The translations under genes and the position numbers were made by a program. From assembly GCF_009363155.1 (NCBI RefSeq), contig NZ_CP045303.1:124001-188000 (forward strand): DNA of 64,000 nucleotides, in the 5' to 3' direction. Below, in pieces: positions 16,762 to 26,495 of this stretch (the stretch's first letter is position 1; each line of letters begins with the position of its first letter). The notes under the pieces were generated by a model that did no database searches, was not told the origin of the DNA, and worked only from the letters and a program-made list of their open reading frames with translations. This stretch comes from Azotobacter salinestris. GTDB taxonomy: Bacteria; Pseudomonadota; Gammaproteobacteria; Pseudomonadales; Pseudomonadaceae.

Positions 16762-19389
16762 TCAAAAGAAGTCGTCAGTGAAGGCCAGGTCGATGGTGAC
16801 GCGGTAGCGCTCCAGCTCGGTGTTCAGATCCTTGTCGCGAAGGATCAGGAAGTAATCCTTCTTGCGGTCGAAATCGCTGCCCAGCAGCGACAGGCGCACC
16901 TGCTTGAGCCGTTCGGTCATCGAGTCGGTCGCGCAGTCGAAGGTCACCAGCTCCTCGCTGGATACCGCCTGGTCGCCCTCGTAAATGGCAACGGCGACGG
17001 TGACCGGCAGCACCTGCTCGCTGATTGCCTCGGTCTGGATCAGGTCGAAACGCTGGATATTGGTGACCATCTTCAGCGCCGACTTCGGCGAGATGACGCC
17101 GACCTTGCGCTTGGTGCGCTTCTCGGCCTTCGCGCCGCGGAGCTGGTTGACAGTCAACACCGGAACCACGATCTCCTGGGGCATTGCACCACCGTGCACG
17201 AAGCGCGAGCCTCCGACGAAGTGGAGCCGATTGGCTCCCTTGGGGATCCAGAATTGCGTGTCGGATGTCGTCCCCGCCGTCTGCTTCGTCGAGCCCTGCC
17301 AAACGTCCTTGGTCGTCGGCAGACTATGGCCGAGCACGTAGCGCTTCTTGCTCTTGAACGCCGTCTCCGGTTTATCCACTAATGCGGTACGGTCGGCCTC
17401 CTCCAGCTTGCTCTGCTGGAACAGGAAGCCGTGATCGGCGGTGATCAGCACCGTGCTGGTGTTGAAGTGCATGAGGATCTTGCGGGTCAACTCGGTGAGT
17501 TCCTCGATGGCAAATTCGACGTGGTGGAAGGTGTCCGACTCGGAGCCGCCGCCCTTGTCGCTGCGGTCGTCGATCACGTTGTGGTAGACGTAGACCAGTT
17601 GCTGATCCTTGAGCACTTCGCGCCCGGCCTCTCGCGACCACTCCTTGACCTGCTGGGCGGTTACCGCAATGCCGTGATACCGAGCCAAAATCTTGTCGCG
17701 CAGCGCCGTCCCGTTGGTGGCCTGATCATCCACGAACAGCGTGTCGCCGCTGCCCTCGCGGTACTCCAGGTTCTTGTGCGGCAGCAGCGCGGCCATGCCA
17801 AGCGATGTGTAGCTGGGCAGAACGCCGAGCTGGCTGGCCAGGGTCGCCTCGCTGTAGCGCTTCTCGTTGATCCGGTCGCGCAACTCCACCGCCGCCTCGT
17901 AGCGGAAGGCATCGCTGATGATCACCACCAGGCGCTTGCTGCGCTGCTTTTCGAACTGCGGGCGCACCCAGCGTTCGTAAAAGTCCTGCTGGTTGGGAAT
18001 GCCGGCGATCTTCCAGTGCTTCAGCCGCTGCTCCGCCTCGATGCGGTTGCCCCAGCTGCGGCCCAGTTGGTCGAGATACCAGTAGGCGTAGCACTGCTCG
18101 ACCGCCTCATCGAGCTTCTTGAGCAACTCCACATGGGCGCGCTGCGAGGCCGCGAAGTAGTGCCGGTAAGCGGTGTCGAAGTGATACAGCTCGCTCTCGT
18201 AGGCTTTATACAGCGCCTCGCTGCTGTGAAAGTGGAAGCCGGCCGCATGGCTATGGCGCAGGGAGAACAGCTCGATGGCGGCCGACAGCGCGCTATACAG
18301 CAAGCGGTACTTGCGGCGGACCTCGTCATCCTTGTGGCGCGACGCCCAGTAGTTGTCCAGACGCTCGGCGATGATGCGCGAGAACAGCGTCAGATCCCGA
18401 GGATCGGCTTCCGGAGTCGCCTGGGTCAGATCGACAATGATCTGTCGCTCCACTGCCTCGAAGGTGGCGACGTTGGCCAGCGTTTCCAGTGGCATCTCGC
18501 CGATCTTCTCACGGATACGCAGCGCTTCGCCGACCCAGTCCGAGACTTCGTCATAGGCTTTGTAGAATCGCGAGCTGTCCCGCCATCGTGAGAGCAGGGC
18601 GCGTGATGTGGCACGGGCGTTGGCCGAAGGAATCGCAATCGCTGTGGCCCAGCCGGGAATATCGGAAATGCTCTCACAGAAGCCGGTTGCCAGCAGGCGG
18701 ATCAGGAAGTGGCCGAAGCTGAACGGTTTTTCTCCATTCAGCTCCTCCACACTGGCCGGATAGCCCACCTCATCGCGCAACGCTTGGAGCAGCGCCGGTA
18801 TCAGGCCGAACTTGTACAGATCTTCGATTGCGGCCGGGTTGTTCTCAAGGCCCAGTTCGTCGCGCACAGCCGTCTCGGCCAAGGTGCAGAGCAGGGTAAT
18901 GAGATCGGAACTGCCCGCCCCAAGCACCACGGCAATCATCGCCAGATCCAGCGCCTCTTCGTCGGCATCTGCCTGGACGAGCCGTTTCAGCGCAGCCAGT
19001 CGCGCTTTGCTGCCGAGAAACAACTCGCGCCGAGCCAGGTGCTTGCGCAGGCTCATCTGCTGCAGGCCCAGCTCATTGAGGATCAGCGACACCTTATCGG
19101 CATAGAAGCTGCGCGAGTACAGCTTGATGTCTAGCAGCCAGTCATCCTCGGCATCCGGCTCGGCGCAGGGGAAGTACAGCAGGTACTTGCCCTGGGTATC
19201 CTCGAGTTCCAGCTTCAGCTTGAGGCCGAAGGTGGATTCGCCCTGCATGTTCAGCACCTGCACATCGGGCAGATCCAGCTGAGACAGCTCATCGGCAAAG
19301 CTCTGCTCCGGGTCGTACCAGAACACGATGCGGTGGTTTTCCCCGAAGAATGCCAGCTGCAGGCCTTGGGTCAGTTGTTGCGTGTCCAT
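16762..19389 (-). CDS. pglZ: PglZ (BrxZ), alkaline-phosphatase-fold BREX protein
   Basis: An 875-residue protein, the signature gene of BREX systems. It carries a PglZ domain in the C-terminal half: RLVVIISDAFRYEAAVEL near residue 490 gives the metal-binding Asp, and VLITADHGFLFQQ near 650 gives the Asp-His pair. The biochemical role in BREX is still not fixed. The frame also opens at TTG 19392, but ATG 19389 is immediately next. A 64-base gap separates it from the upstream Toprim gene, larger than other gaps in the operon, so an internal promoter there is possible. Confidence 0.93.
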   Translation of the reverse strand: MDTQQLTQGLQLAFFGENHRIVFWYDPEQSFADELSQLDLPDVQVLNMQGESTFGLKLKLELEDTQGKYLLYFPCAEPDAEDDWLLDIKLYSRSFYADKVSLILNELGLQQMSLRKHLARRELFLGSKARLAALKRLVQADADEEALDLAMIAVVLGAGSSDLITLLCTLAETAVRDELGLENNPAAIEDLYKFGLIPALLQALRDEVGYPASVEELNGEKPFSFGHFLIRLLATGFCESISDIPGWATAIAIPSANARATSRALLSRWRDSSRFYKAYDEVSDWVGEALRIREKIGEMPLETLANVATFEAVERQIIVDLTQATPEADPRDLTLFSRIIAERLDNYWASRHKDDEVRRKYRLLYSALSAAIELFSLRHSHAAGFHFHSSEALYKAYESELYHFDTAYRHYFAASQRAHVELLKKLDEAVEQCYAYWYLDQLGRSWGNRIEAEQRLKHWKIAGIPNQQDFYERWVRPQFEKQRSKRLVVIISDAFRYEAAVELRDRINEKRYSEATLASQLGVLPSYTSLGMAALLPHKNLEYREGSGDTLFVDDQATNGTALRDKILARYHGIAVTAQQVKEWSREAGREVLKDQQLVYVYHNVIDDRSDKGGGSESDTFHHVEFAIEELTELTRKILMHFNTSTVLITADHGFLFQQSKLEEADRTALVDKPETAFKSKKRYVLGHSLPTTKDVWQGSTKQTAGTTSDTQFWIPKGANRLHFVGGSRFVHGGAMPQEIVVPVLTVNQLRGAKAEKRTKRKVGVISPKSALKMVTNIQRFDLIQTEAISEQVLPVTVAVAIYEGDQAVSSEELVTFDCATDSMTERLKQVRLSLLGSDFDRKKDYFLILRDKDLNTELERYRVTIDLAFTDDFF

Positions 19390-19453
19390 CAAATCAATCC
19401 TTGGCCAGCGTTTTCATGGCGGCTGCTCCGTAATGTCACCTTTTTCTTTTTTC

Positions 19454-20188
19454 TCACATGGCCTTGGTGATGGCATCTTGAAGGGGCTCGTAAAAGCGGG
19501 CGAAACTCGGCATGCTTAAGGCCCGATCTTTGTCGAACACCACACTGTTGAGCCATTCGCTCAGCCCCGCAGCGCTTTTCTCTTCTCCAAGTGCTTCAGC
19601 TAACTGATTTTTGAGGGGATTAGCAGCGCTGGGGTTGCCTGACTCTTCTTCCAGTGCTGCGCAATTGACCGCACCGTTGCGAGAGGCGCACAGCAACCAC
19701 GCTTCAGAAATCGGCTTGGGCAACATGGCAACACCCCTGTCGTAACCCGCACGCAAAAAACCGTCATGCATAGATTTGAACTTGCTTGCCCATTCAGCAC
19801 TTTTCGAGGAGGTAGTGGGATCGCTATCGCGATGTAAGACAGCAATGCCGCGGTCATTTCGAGCAGATTCTTGTTCAAGGGCAATGCAGCCTAATGTCCA
19901 AGCGTTGTGAAAGAAATGGCCTGTCTCTTGATCGCGTTTTTTGCCTACGAGGGAAACACGGCGCCCCTGCTTCCTCTCATTCTGTCGGCGCAACAACTCC
20001 GCCTTGGGCACAAAACACACACAACCTCGGTCCAGCTCTACAGGCCGATAACCCAAAAATACTTCAAGCAACTGATCCAGCATGACTGTTAAGGGCCCTG
20101 GCATGAAATCGGTGCCACTGCACATGCCGTTTGCATGTTGACATTGCCCCAAATCAGATGGGCCTTCCCCACTGAGCACCAGCATCAT
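19454..20188 (-). CDS. Toprim-like (DUF4276-type) protein paired with ATPase
   Basis: A 244-residue protein with a Toprim-like layout: an N-terminal beta-strand and acidic motif LVLSGEGPSD (Glu8, Asp12), HRDSD (Asp121, Asp123), then GVAMLPKPISEAWLL, typical of DUF4276 proteins. Such proteins are thought to be nucleases or nucleotide-binding partners of AAA ATPases in OLD-like and related defence modules. The start ATGATG at 20188 overlaps the ATPase stop by four bases. Two earlier in-frame ATGs lie inside the ATPase gene. Codon use is less GC-rich than in brxC or pglZ. It is probably part of an accessory defence pair carried within BREX. Confidence 0.65.
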   Translation of the reverse strand: MMLVLSGEGPSDLGQCQHANGMCSGTDFMPGPLTVMLDQLLEVFLGYRPVELDRGCVCFVPKAELLRRQNERKQGRRVSLVGKKRDQETGHFFHNAWTLGCIALEQESARNDRGIAVLHRDSDPTTSSKSAEWASKFKSMHDGFLRAGYDRGVAMLPKPISEAWLLCASRNGAVNCAALEEESGNPSAANPLKNQLAEALGEEKSAAGLSEWLNSVVFDKDRALSMPSFARFYEPLQDAITKAM

Positions 20189-21354
20189 GTTGCAGTGCCC
20201 TCTTGGGCATCCATCGCCACACATTCATCGGTCAGAGCATTCAGGTCAGTGTCCACGAAGGCCTCACCTGGGCCCATGGCTTCCAGTTTTCGGTCAATTC
20301 TCTCGATCGCAAAGAAGTGACGACGCTTGGTATCGCCATCGGGGCTCTTGTAAATCAAATGCACCGCGCCACGCGCCACATCGTCCTCAAGGTAGTTGAG
20401 AATCATAGGGCTGTGTGTGGTGACCAGCACCTGCTGGGCTGAGCTTTGCAAGGCCTCGACCAATGGTTCAATAATCTCTGGGTTGATCCCATTTTCAATC
20501 TCGTCGAGCAGAATTAAATAACGATCGGAATGCACCTGTGAAAGCACCGCCAAGATGCGCAATAACCCATCACTGAGGTGTGTGGCCTCGGTCTCTTGAT
20601 GACGGTCACCAAACTGCTCCACCACCGTCAGCTTCTTCCATCCTGCCTGCACGTTACTAACTTTGAAGTCGATGATTTGCGGGTAAAAAACCTTGAGCAA
20701 ATCTATCAAGCGGCTACGCTGCTCACCTTTGAGTATTCCTAGGTAGGCTGAAAGCTTTTCGCCCCCTGACCCAATATCAAAGCTCTCTCCAACCGCCACT
20801 CGCGAGCGCTTTCGCAGCAGCTGTGGTGACAACAGCTCTAGCGACCGGATGTTACGCACCGCGTTTCGCATGTCGAGCACTACCTGTGGCAACTCCTTGT
20901 CCTTGAGCGCGGACAAAAGTGACCCCTCGTAGTTAAAACTGACCTCTTGCCAGCCCTTGCCCTCAATATGAAAGCGTTGCCCATCCAGCAATGTTAGCTT
21001 CGCAGCGTTGCTGTTCGCGAACTCATGAACCGTCCAATCGCGGGTACAACGCTTCAAGCTCGTATTGAACACACCTGTCCACTTGAGGGTGGAGTCTGGT
21101 GACACCCTCCACACCACCGAGACGGTGATGTTGCGCTCATTCAACCGTTTGCAGCGCAGGTCCGCAGACTTCCAACTGCGTGCCTTGAGCCAATCAGCCA
21201 CATCCCCCGTCATCAGATGGCTGATAAAGTCCAGTGCTTGCAGCACAGTGCTTTTACCGACGCCGTTCATACCGATCAAGATATTGAATTGCCCCAAGGG
21301 CAGAGTGAAATCCGCCAAGGACTTGAAGTTTTGAATATGGATGGACTCAATCAT
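20185..21354 (-). CDS. AAA ATPase (OLD/RecF-like) embedded in BREX operon
   Basis: A 389-residue ABC/SMC-type ATPase. Walker A is GMNGVGKST (residues 28-36), the signature-like block is THLSDGLLRILAVLSQ near 245, Walker B is YLILLDEIENG near 265, and the switch His is in VLVTTHSPMIL. The ATG at 21354 follows GGAGG and overlaps the end of pglX by eight bases; GTG 21363 is possible. It forms a two-gene cassette with the downstream Toprim-like gene. ATPase-Toprim pairs (OLD, Gabija, PARIS) are antiphage effectors. Here the pair is translationally coupled to pglX, so it is expressed with BREX rather than being a separate insert with its own promoter. Confidence 0.8.
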   Translation of the reverse strand: MIESIHIQNFKSLADFTLPLGQFNILIGMNGVGKSTVLQALDFISHLMTGDVADWLKARSWKSADLRCKRLNERNITVSVVWRVSPDSTLKWTGVFNTSLKRCTRDWTVHEFANSNAAKLTLLDGQRFHIEGKGWQEVSFNYEGSLLSALKDKELPQVVLDMRNAVRNIRSLELLSPQLLRKRSRVAVGESFDIGSGGEKLSAYLGILKGEQRSRLIDLLKVFYPQIIDFKVSNVQAGWKKLTVVEQFGDRHQETEATHLSDGLLRILAVLSQVHSDRYLILLDEIENGINPEIIEPLVEALQSSAQQVLVTTHSPMILNYLEDDVARGAVHLIYKSPDGDTKRRHFFAIERIDRKLEAMGPGEAFVDTDLNALTDECVAMDAQEGTAT

Positions 21355-24300
21355 TACTGGCACCTCCAGTCACGATTTTCACGCTGTCGAGCAAATCCCC
21401 AAACTCCCCGTAGTTCACCTTCACCCCGTCATCCAGATCTAGGCTTATGCGCTGGTCGGCGTAGTGGCGGAGTTTTTCGTCGAAGGTGGCGAGTTCGGCT
21501 TGTTGGTTGTGCAGGGTAGTGAGTTCTTTTTCCAGGCGTTTTTTCTCGGCGGTGCTGGTACTGGCGTCGATGTCCTGTTCGAGCTTGTTGGCGTAGGTGT
21601 TGAGCTTGGCGGTAAGGGGGATGACGTACTCGGTACGCATGCGCGCCAGGGTGCCTTCGTTGTAGCGGTGCAGGTAGACCAGGCACTCGAAGGCCTTGTG
21701 CTTACCGGAGCTGAACAGCCAGTAGATGGGACGCTTCTTGTAGGTTTTGAGGTGATCCTTGAAGAACTGGGTACTCAGGTAGCGGCGGATGGTGTCCAAC
21801 GCTGACTCGCCGCGCTTGGGCTTGATGGCGTACAGGCACAGGCTCTCGGCGACGAAGTCGAGGTTTTCCTGCAGGTGCTCTTCACCCCAGACGGTGCGGA
21901 CGAACTCGCGGAAGCGGTTGGTGGCATCGTTGGCGAACCATTCCTGGTCGGTCAGCGGCAAGATGGCGTCGCCATCGGGTGCGAAGCGCGGTGCGGGAAT
22001 CTGGCTGAGGTAGTCCTGCAGGGTTTCGCCTTGGCTAGCGAGGATCAGGCCGGGCTTGTCCAGCGAGTAGCGGCCCATCATGCAGCCGATGGCGTAGGAC
22101 ACCAGCTCTCCCATGGTGTCGCACTGGAGCATGATTTCCAGCTCGGCTTCGCTCTTGTTACCGCCATAGCGGTAGTGCGGGTTGCAGGTCAGAGTGATTT
22201 CTTCCAATGGAGCTTCCGGTGTCAGCTCATCCTGCAAGCCGTAGGCGTCGATAAAGAGGCGGTTGTTCTTTTCTTCAAGGCGCCGTACTTCCTGCGTCAT
22301 TTCCTGCCAATAGGAACCGAGCCTCAGGTAAGAGCCAGGCAGGCTTGACCGGTTGTGGTCAGTATTGATTATTGGATGACTGGAGAAGCCCCAAGAGATT
22401 TCATAGAAATCCCAATCTAGCTTAGAAAGCTCTGTTAGCCTCTTAACCACACCGTCAACATCTACCCTTCTATATGGAATTCTTGAAATGTCTCCAACCT
22501 GAAAGGTTACAGTCGGATTCAAGATTCCCATATAAGCTGTCGTAAGAGTGCTTGACAGCAAGCCGAGAACGGACAGTCTATTCTCTTCACTGGGGAATCC
22601 GGATGATCCTTTGATATCAAAAATAAATCCTTTCGGGCTTAGCCTTGCACCAAATCCGCCCGTCTTTATATCAGACCATGTAATGCCTTCCTTGAAATAA
22701 TACTCACGATTAATAACACGCCCATTGGAGCCAACCCGAGCTCCTGGCGTGCTGTCAATATAGCTACATATTTCTTTTCCGTTATTTTCGAAATTTACAA
22801 TGTGGGAGAAATTTCCATACCACTTTCTATACGGTCCTCCCTTGTTGTAAGGAAACCACTTTGCACCACGCTCCTGCGCATCAATTTCAGAGTCAGCATC
22901 AAAGCAAATTCGAGAGTACTTAACTTCGCTCCACATGCGGAGGAATAATTCATTATTTGTTGTTGCCATCCCCTGACGTGGCTTCGCAATTTCACCTATG
23001 CTCTTATATAAAGAGAATGAACTCTTTAATTTTTTACCAGCCCAGTATGCAATTGGCTGACCGGGAATAGATGAGAAATCTGATGTGGATACTCTGTAGA
23101 ACCAGTCATGGTCATTTTTGACAATGGCCTGACGCGTATAAGTCGACATTTCCTCATCCCCGCCTTTGAAATTGACGAGCCTGATGAAACTCGCAAGAAG
23201 ATCAGGGAAATATTTCTTCTCAAATGTATATGCGCATATCTGTACTGTTGCCCCTTTAAATCCTGTTAACGGCAATTCTACTAGGTTTGTCAAGGTGTTT
23301 TTCTGGGTAAGGAATTGACGGAGCTTTTCATGTGAAGATAAAGACATCCACACATTTGGACTCATAATCCCAACACTTCCACGCACACGAGAAAGCTCGG
23401 AACACTTCACAACGAACGCAGAAAATAGGTCGCTTTTTACATTTTTATAATTTTCCTTAAGCCAGTCGCTTAACTTTTCATTCATTGCTTTTGTGCCCAT
23501 ATAGGGCGGGTTGGCAATCACCGCGTCGTAGCGCTGTGCCAGGATCCAGGCCTGTTGCACATAGGGCAGCAGTTGCTGGGCCGCCGGCTTCTGCATGGAG
23601 TCGCCGTCTTTGGCCAGTTGCCGCAACTGCTTCAGTAGTTCGCCCAGCGGTTCGGCATTCTCGGCAGGCACTTCGATCAGCGAGCCGAAGGTCTTGGCCT
23701 GGGTAAAGCGGGCCAAGGTAGTTTTCAGCAGCTGGTAGCGGTTGTCCGCTTGGGCGGCGCTGAGATCACTCTGCTCGCTGTCGAACAGGCCTTGCGATTG
23801 GCCGCGCTGCCAGTCGCTGGTCAAGTTGAGTGCCTTCCACAAGGTGTTCATGTTGAGGTGGCTGCTTTCCTGCAGGGCCAGCACATTGAGCTTGAGTTCA
23901 CGGCCGAAGATGCGCCGGTCATCCTCGCGGGCCAGCATCATCAGGGCGAAGCCGGCGAGCTGGCCGGCTCGGTCGTCGATGTCGAGACCGAACAGGTTGT
24001 TTTCGAGGATCAGCTGCGGGATGTCTCGCGCACGGAAGCCGCGCTCGGTGTAGATCTCCTTCAGCACCTTGTAGGCCTCGACCAAGATATGGCCGGAACC
24101 GCAGGCAGGGTCGAGCACCTTGATGGTCAGCGGGTCGATGCTGTCCGGGGTGCTGGCGGCAAGCTGTGCCTGCACCTCGGGTGTCTGCTCGCCGGGGGCG
24201 ACGTAGTAATCCCATTTAGCCTTGAGCGGCGAGTCAGGGTAGGTCTGCAGCCACTGGCGGCCCACGGAGTTCTGCACCAGGTACTGGACGATCCAGTTCG

Positions 24301-25024
24301 GGGTGAACAGCTGGGTGGCAGCGGGGATGTCCTCGCTCTTCACCACCTTGCCGATGACCTGATCCTTCTTCTCGCTGATGTAGAACTGGTAGAGCCAGCC
24401 GATGATCTCGACGTTGTGCCAGTCCCCTTCGGGAATGGCAGCGACCAGCTCGCGGATCAGCGAGTCGGTCTTGGTCAGGTTGTCGGGCAGCAGCAGCTCC
24501 AGGGCATCGTCCAGCATCTCGAACAGAAAGGGCATGGCCTGGTGCAGGGCGTGGCACTGGGCGAGCAGCAGCTCGCGGTACAACTCCTCGTCCTTGGTGC
24601 CATCGAGCTTCAGCTCGGTGATACGGGCCTTATCGAGGCCTTCCAGCTCGATATCCAGGCACTCGTCAAGGATCTGCGGCACGCCGACCGAACCATCGGC
24701 AGCACTGAGCACCCGGCGGCCATGATCCAGATAGCCCTTGATCTCCATGTAGCGCAGGGCGCACAGACGGTTGAACCAGCTGTAGGCGGCCTGCTCCATG
24801 GCCTGGGCAAAGCCCAACTGCTCGACACGTCTAGCCAGCGCGGCGCGCGGGCGGGCGATGCTGGCCGGGAAGGCGCGCTCACCGATCAGGGCCAGGTCGC
24901 CTTTCTGCTCCAGCGGCTCGATGCCCTTGACGGTAATGCCGTACCTGGCCGCCTGCTTGGTCATGGCGGCGATAAAGGCGATACGCGCCTTTGGGGCATA
25001 GCGTTTGATAGCGTTGGTGTTCAT
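21347..25024 (-). CDS. pglX: PglX (BrxX), BREX N6-adenine methyltransferase
   Basis: A 1225-residue methyltransferase that marks self DNA and is also required for defence in type I BREX. Motif I is VLDPACGSGHILVEAY near residue 305 and motif IV is NPPYMGTK near 505. C-terminal helical regions include KKRLEKELTTLHNQQAELA. From about 23490 to 22340 (roughly residues 510-895) the DNA is clearly more AT-rich than on either side. This corresponds to the region expected to hold target recognition, suggesting a swapped specificity segment. The start overlaps the preceding gene's stop by four bases. Confidence 0.93.
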   Translation of the reverse strand: MNTNAIKRYAPKARIAFIAAMTKQAARYGITVKGIEPLEQKGDLALIGERAFPASIARPRAALARRVEQLGFAQAMEQAAYSWFNRLCALRYMEIKGYLDHGRRVLSAADGSVGVPQILDECLDIELEGLDKARITELKLDGTKDEELYRELLLAQCHALHQAMPFLFEMLDDALELLLPDNLTKTDSLIRELVAAIPEGDWHNVEIIGWLYQFYISEKKDQVIGKVVKSEDIPAATQLFTPNWIVQYLVQNSVGRQWLQTYPDSPLKAKWDYYVAPGEQTPEVQAQLAASTPDSIDPLTIKVLDPACGSGHILVEAYKVLKEIYTERGFRARDIPQLILENNLFGLDIDDRAGQLAGFALMMLAREDDRRIFGRELKLNVLALQESSHLNMNTLWKALNLTSDWQRGQSQGLFDSEQSDLSAAQADNRYQLLKTTLARFTQAKTFGSLIEVPAENAEPLGELLKQLRQLAKDGDSMQKPAAQQLLPYVQQAWILAQRYDAVIANPPYMGTKAMNEKLSDWLKENYKNVKSDLFSAFVVKCSELSRVRGSVGIMSPNVWMSLSSHEKLRQFLTQKNTLTNLVELPLTGFKGATVQICAYTFEKKYFPDLLASFIRLVNFKGGDEEMSTYTRQAIVKNDHDWFYRVSTSDFSSIPGQPIAYWAGKKLKSSFSLYKSIGEIAKPRQGMATTNNELFLRMWSEVKYSRICFDADSEIDAQERGAKWFPYNKGGPYRKWYGNFSHIVNFENNGKEICSYIDSTPGARVGSNGRVINREYYFKEGITWSDIKTGGFGARLSPKGFIFDIKGSSGFPSEENRLSVLGLLSSTLTTAYMGILNPTVTFQVGDISRIPYRRVDVDGVVKRLTELSKLDWDFYEISWGFSSHPIINTDHNRSSLPGSYLRLGSYWQEMTQEVRRLEEKNNRLFIDAYGLQDELTPEAPLEEITLTCNPHYRYGGNKSEAELEIMLQCDTMGELVSYAIGCMMGRYSLDKPGLILASQGETLQDYLSQIPAPRFAPDGDAILPLTDQEWFANDATNRFREFVRTVWGEEHLQENLDFVAESLCLYAIKPKRGESALDTIRRYLSTQFFKDHLKTYKKRPIYWLFSSGKHKAFECLVYLHRYNEGTLARMRTEYVIPLTAKLNTYANKLEQDIDASTSTAEKKRLEKELTTLHNQQAELATFDEKLRHYADQRISLDLDDGVKVNYGEFGDLLDSVKIVTGGASND

Positions 25025-26484
25025 GTATTGTCCTTGAGGTACTGCTGGCCCTTGGCGGTCAGGCGGTATTTCTGCAGGCGGCTGTTGGGTTTGTCGGGCA
25101 GGGTCATTTCGATCACGGCTTCTTCCAGCAGGCGCCTGATCTGTTTGTGCAGCTCGCCGGATACGCTCTTGTGACCAAGCCTCCCGGCCATGGCGGCCTT
25201 GCCCAGCGGCTGCTCACGCAGCAGCAAGACGATGCGTGCGGCCAGTTTCGACTCTAGCCGCGACTCTAGCCGCGACTCTAGCCGCGACTCCTGCTGTGGC
25301 GGGGCAAGGGATTCGGTACTGGGCACAGAAACGCTGACGGGCGTCGCCAGCGGAATGATGAAGCGCAGCCGGTTGGCGATTTCCTCGATGCGTGGCTCGG
25401 GCAGGCCCTGGGCGGCGGCTTCGGCGAAGATGCGTTTGACGCCGCTGCCCCACTGCTCGATCAGCTTGAGTTCGCGGAACACGCGGGCGATGACCGGATT
25501 GCGGATCATCGATACGCCGCGCTTCATGTCCTCCACGGTCAGGCCGGGCAGCAGCATGCCGGGGCTTTCGATCTCGATGCGGTCGTCGAAGAAGGCGATG
25601 CGGATCGGCGAGCCGCGCTGGGAATAGTCGCTGTGCATCAGGGCGTTGATGATCGCCTCGCGCAGCATGGTCAGCGGGATGCTCCAGACGTCCGTGCGGC
25701 GCATGGCGGAAAACTCGGCGCGCCTGAAGGCGTGCTTCTTGAGGAAAAGCTCGATGCTGGCCACCGCCTGCGGCAGCGGGTCGTGGATCTCGGTCTGGTC
25801 GAATATCTCGACCTTGTCGGTGCCACGAAAGCGTCCGCACTGGATCCAGGCGTCGTCGAAGTACTGCAGGCGGTGTCTGCCGAACAGCAGCACGGCGCCC
25901 TGGGTGGGTACCAGACGGCCCTGATGGCGAGTGAGCAGCTTGAGGGTCAGCAGCTTCTGCTCGTCGAGCCGCACATCGGTCCCGAACTGCTGCTGCATGG
26001 CCTGCAGGTCTAGGTCGTCCAGGCTCAACTCGGGCATGGGCAGGGCATCGAAGGTCACGCCCAGGGCGGTGCGCTGCAGCTCGGCGATCAGCTGGGGATC
26101 AGCTTGGCGGTTGCTGGAGCCCAGGCGTACCAGCACACCTTGCTCCGGGCCGAGCGCCTTGAGGTAGTGCGGGCGTGAATTGCTGAGAAACACTTCGACG
26201 CGCAGCAGGGTTTTCCCTTCCACGGTGAACAGTTCGATAGTGGGCAGCAAGCGCGGGGCAATGCTGTCGGCGATCAAGCTGGTCAGGCGCTCCTCGTCGG
26301 CCAGCGGGTCGTCCACGCCGACGATCGCGCCGTCATCGGCCACGCCGATGATCAGTTGGCCGCCGGCGGTGTTGGCGAAGGCGACCAGCGCCTTGAGCAG
26401 CGATCTGGGCGAGGACAGGTCGCGCTTGAATTCGAGCTGCTTGCCCTCGGGCTGGGCAAGCAGCTGTTCGATGGGTTGCATCAT
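25021..26484 (-). CDS. AlbA_2/Schlafen-type ATP-binding regulator in BREX
   Basis: A 487-residue protein with an N-terminal AlbA_2 (Schlafen-like) domain (GKQLEFKRDLSS; FANTAGGQLIIGVADDGAIV) and a central histidine-kinase-like ATP-binding segment (LREAIINALMHSDYSQRG). The C-terminus is a winged-helix-like domain (LHKQIRRLLEEAVIEMTLP). A linker encodes RLES repeated three times from a 12-bp tandem DNA repeat at 25250-25285. This family is found inside some BREX operons between brxC and pglX; it is usually called a putative transcriptional regulator or RNA-binding protein, and its role is not established. It starts 11 bases after the brxC stop. Confidence 0.8.
   Translation of the reverse strand: MMQPIEQLLAQPEGKQLEFKRDLSSPRSLLKALVAFANTAGGQLIIGVADDGAIVGVDDPLADEERLTSLIADSIAPRLLPTIELFTVEGKTLLRVEVFLSNSRPHYLKALGPEQGVLVRLGSSNRQADPQLIAELQRTALGVTFDALPMPELSLDDLDLQAMQQQFGTDVRLDEQKLLTLKLLTRHQGRLVPTQGAVLLFGRHRLQYFDDAWIQCGRFRGTDKVEIFDQTEIHDPLPQAVASIELFLKKHAFRRAEFSAMRRTDVWSIPLTMLREAIINALMHSDYSQRGSPIRIAFFDDRIEIESPGMLLPGLTVEDMKRGVSMIRNPVIARVFRELKLIEQWGSGVKRIFAEAAAQGLPEPRIEEIANRLRFIIPLATPVSVSVPSTESLAPPQQESRLESRLESRLESKLAARIVLLLREQPLGKAAMAGRLGHKSVSGELHKQIRRLLEEAVIEMTLPDKPNSRLQKYRLTAKGQQYLKDNT
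25250..25291 (-). repeat. 12-bp tandem repeat within the AlbA_2 gene
   Basis: Three perfect copies of GACTCTAGCCGC plus a partial fourth, encoding an RLES-RLES-RLES linker. Copy number could change by slippage in whole codon units, altering linker length without a frameshift. Confidence 0.85.
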
Positions 26485-26495
26485 GGGCGCCCCCG

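Noticed and set aside
19454-21354. PARIS (AriA-AriB) defence system
   Set aside because: The ATPase is compatible, but the partner has the GEGPSD and EAWLL pattern of DUF4276 rather than the DUF4435 of AriB, so only a general ATPase-Toprim call is made.
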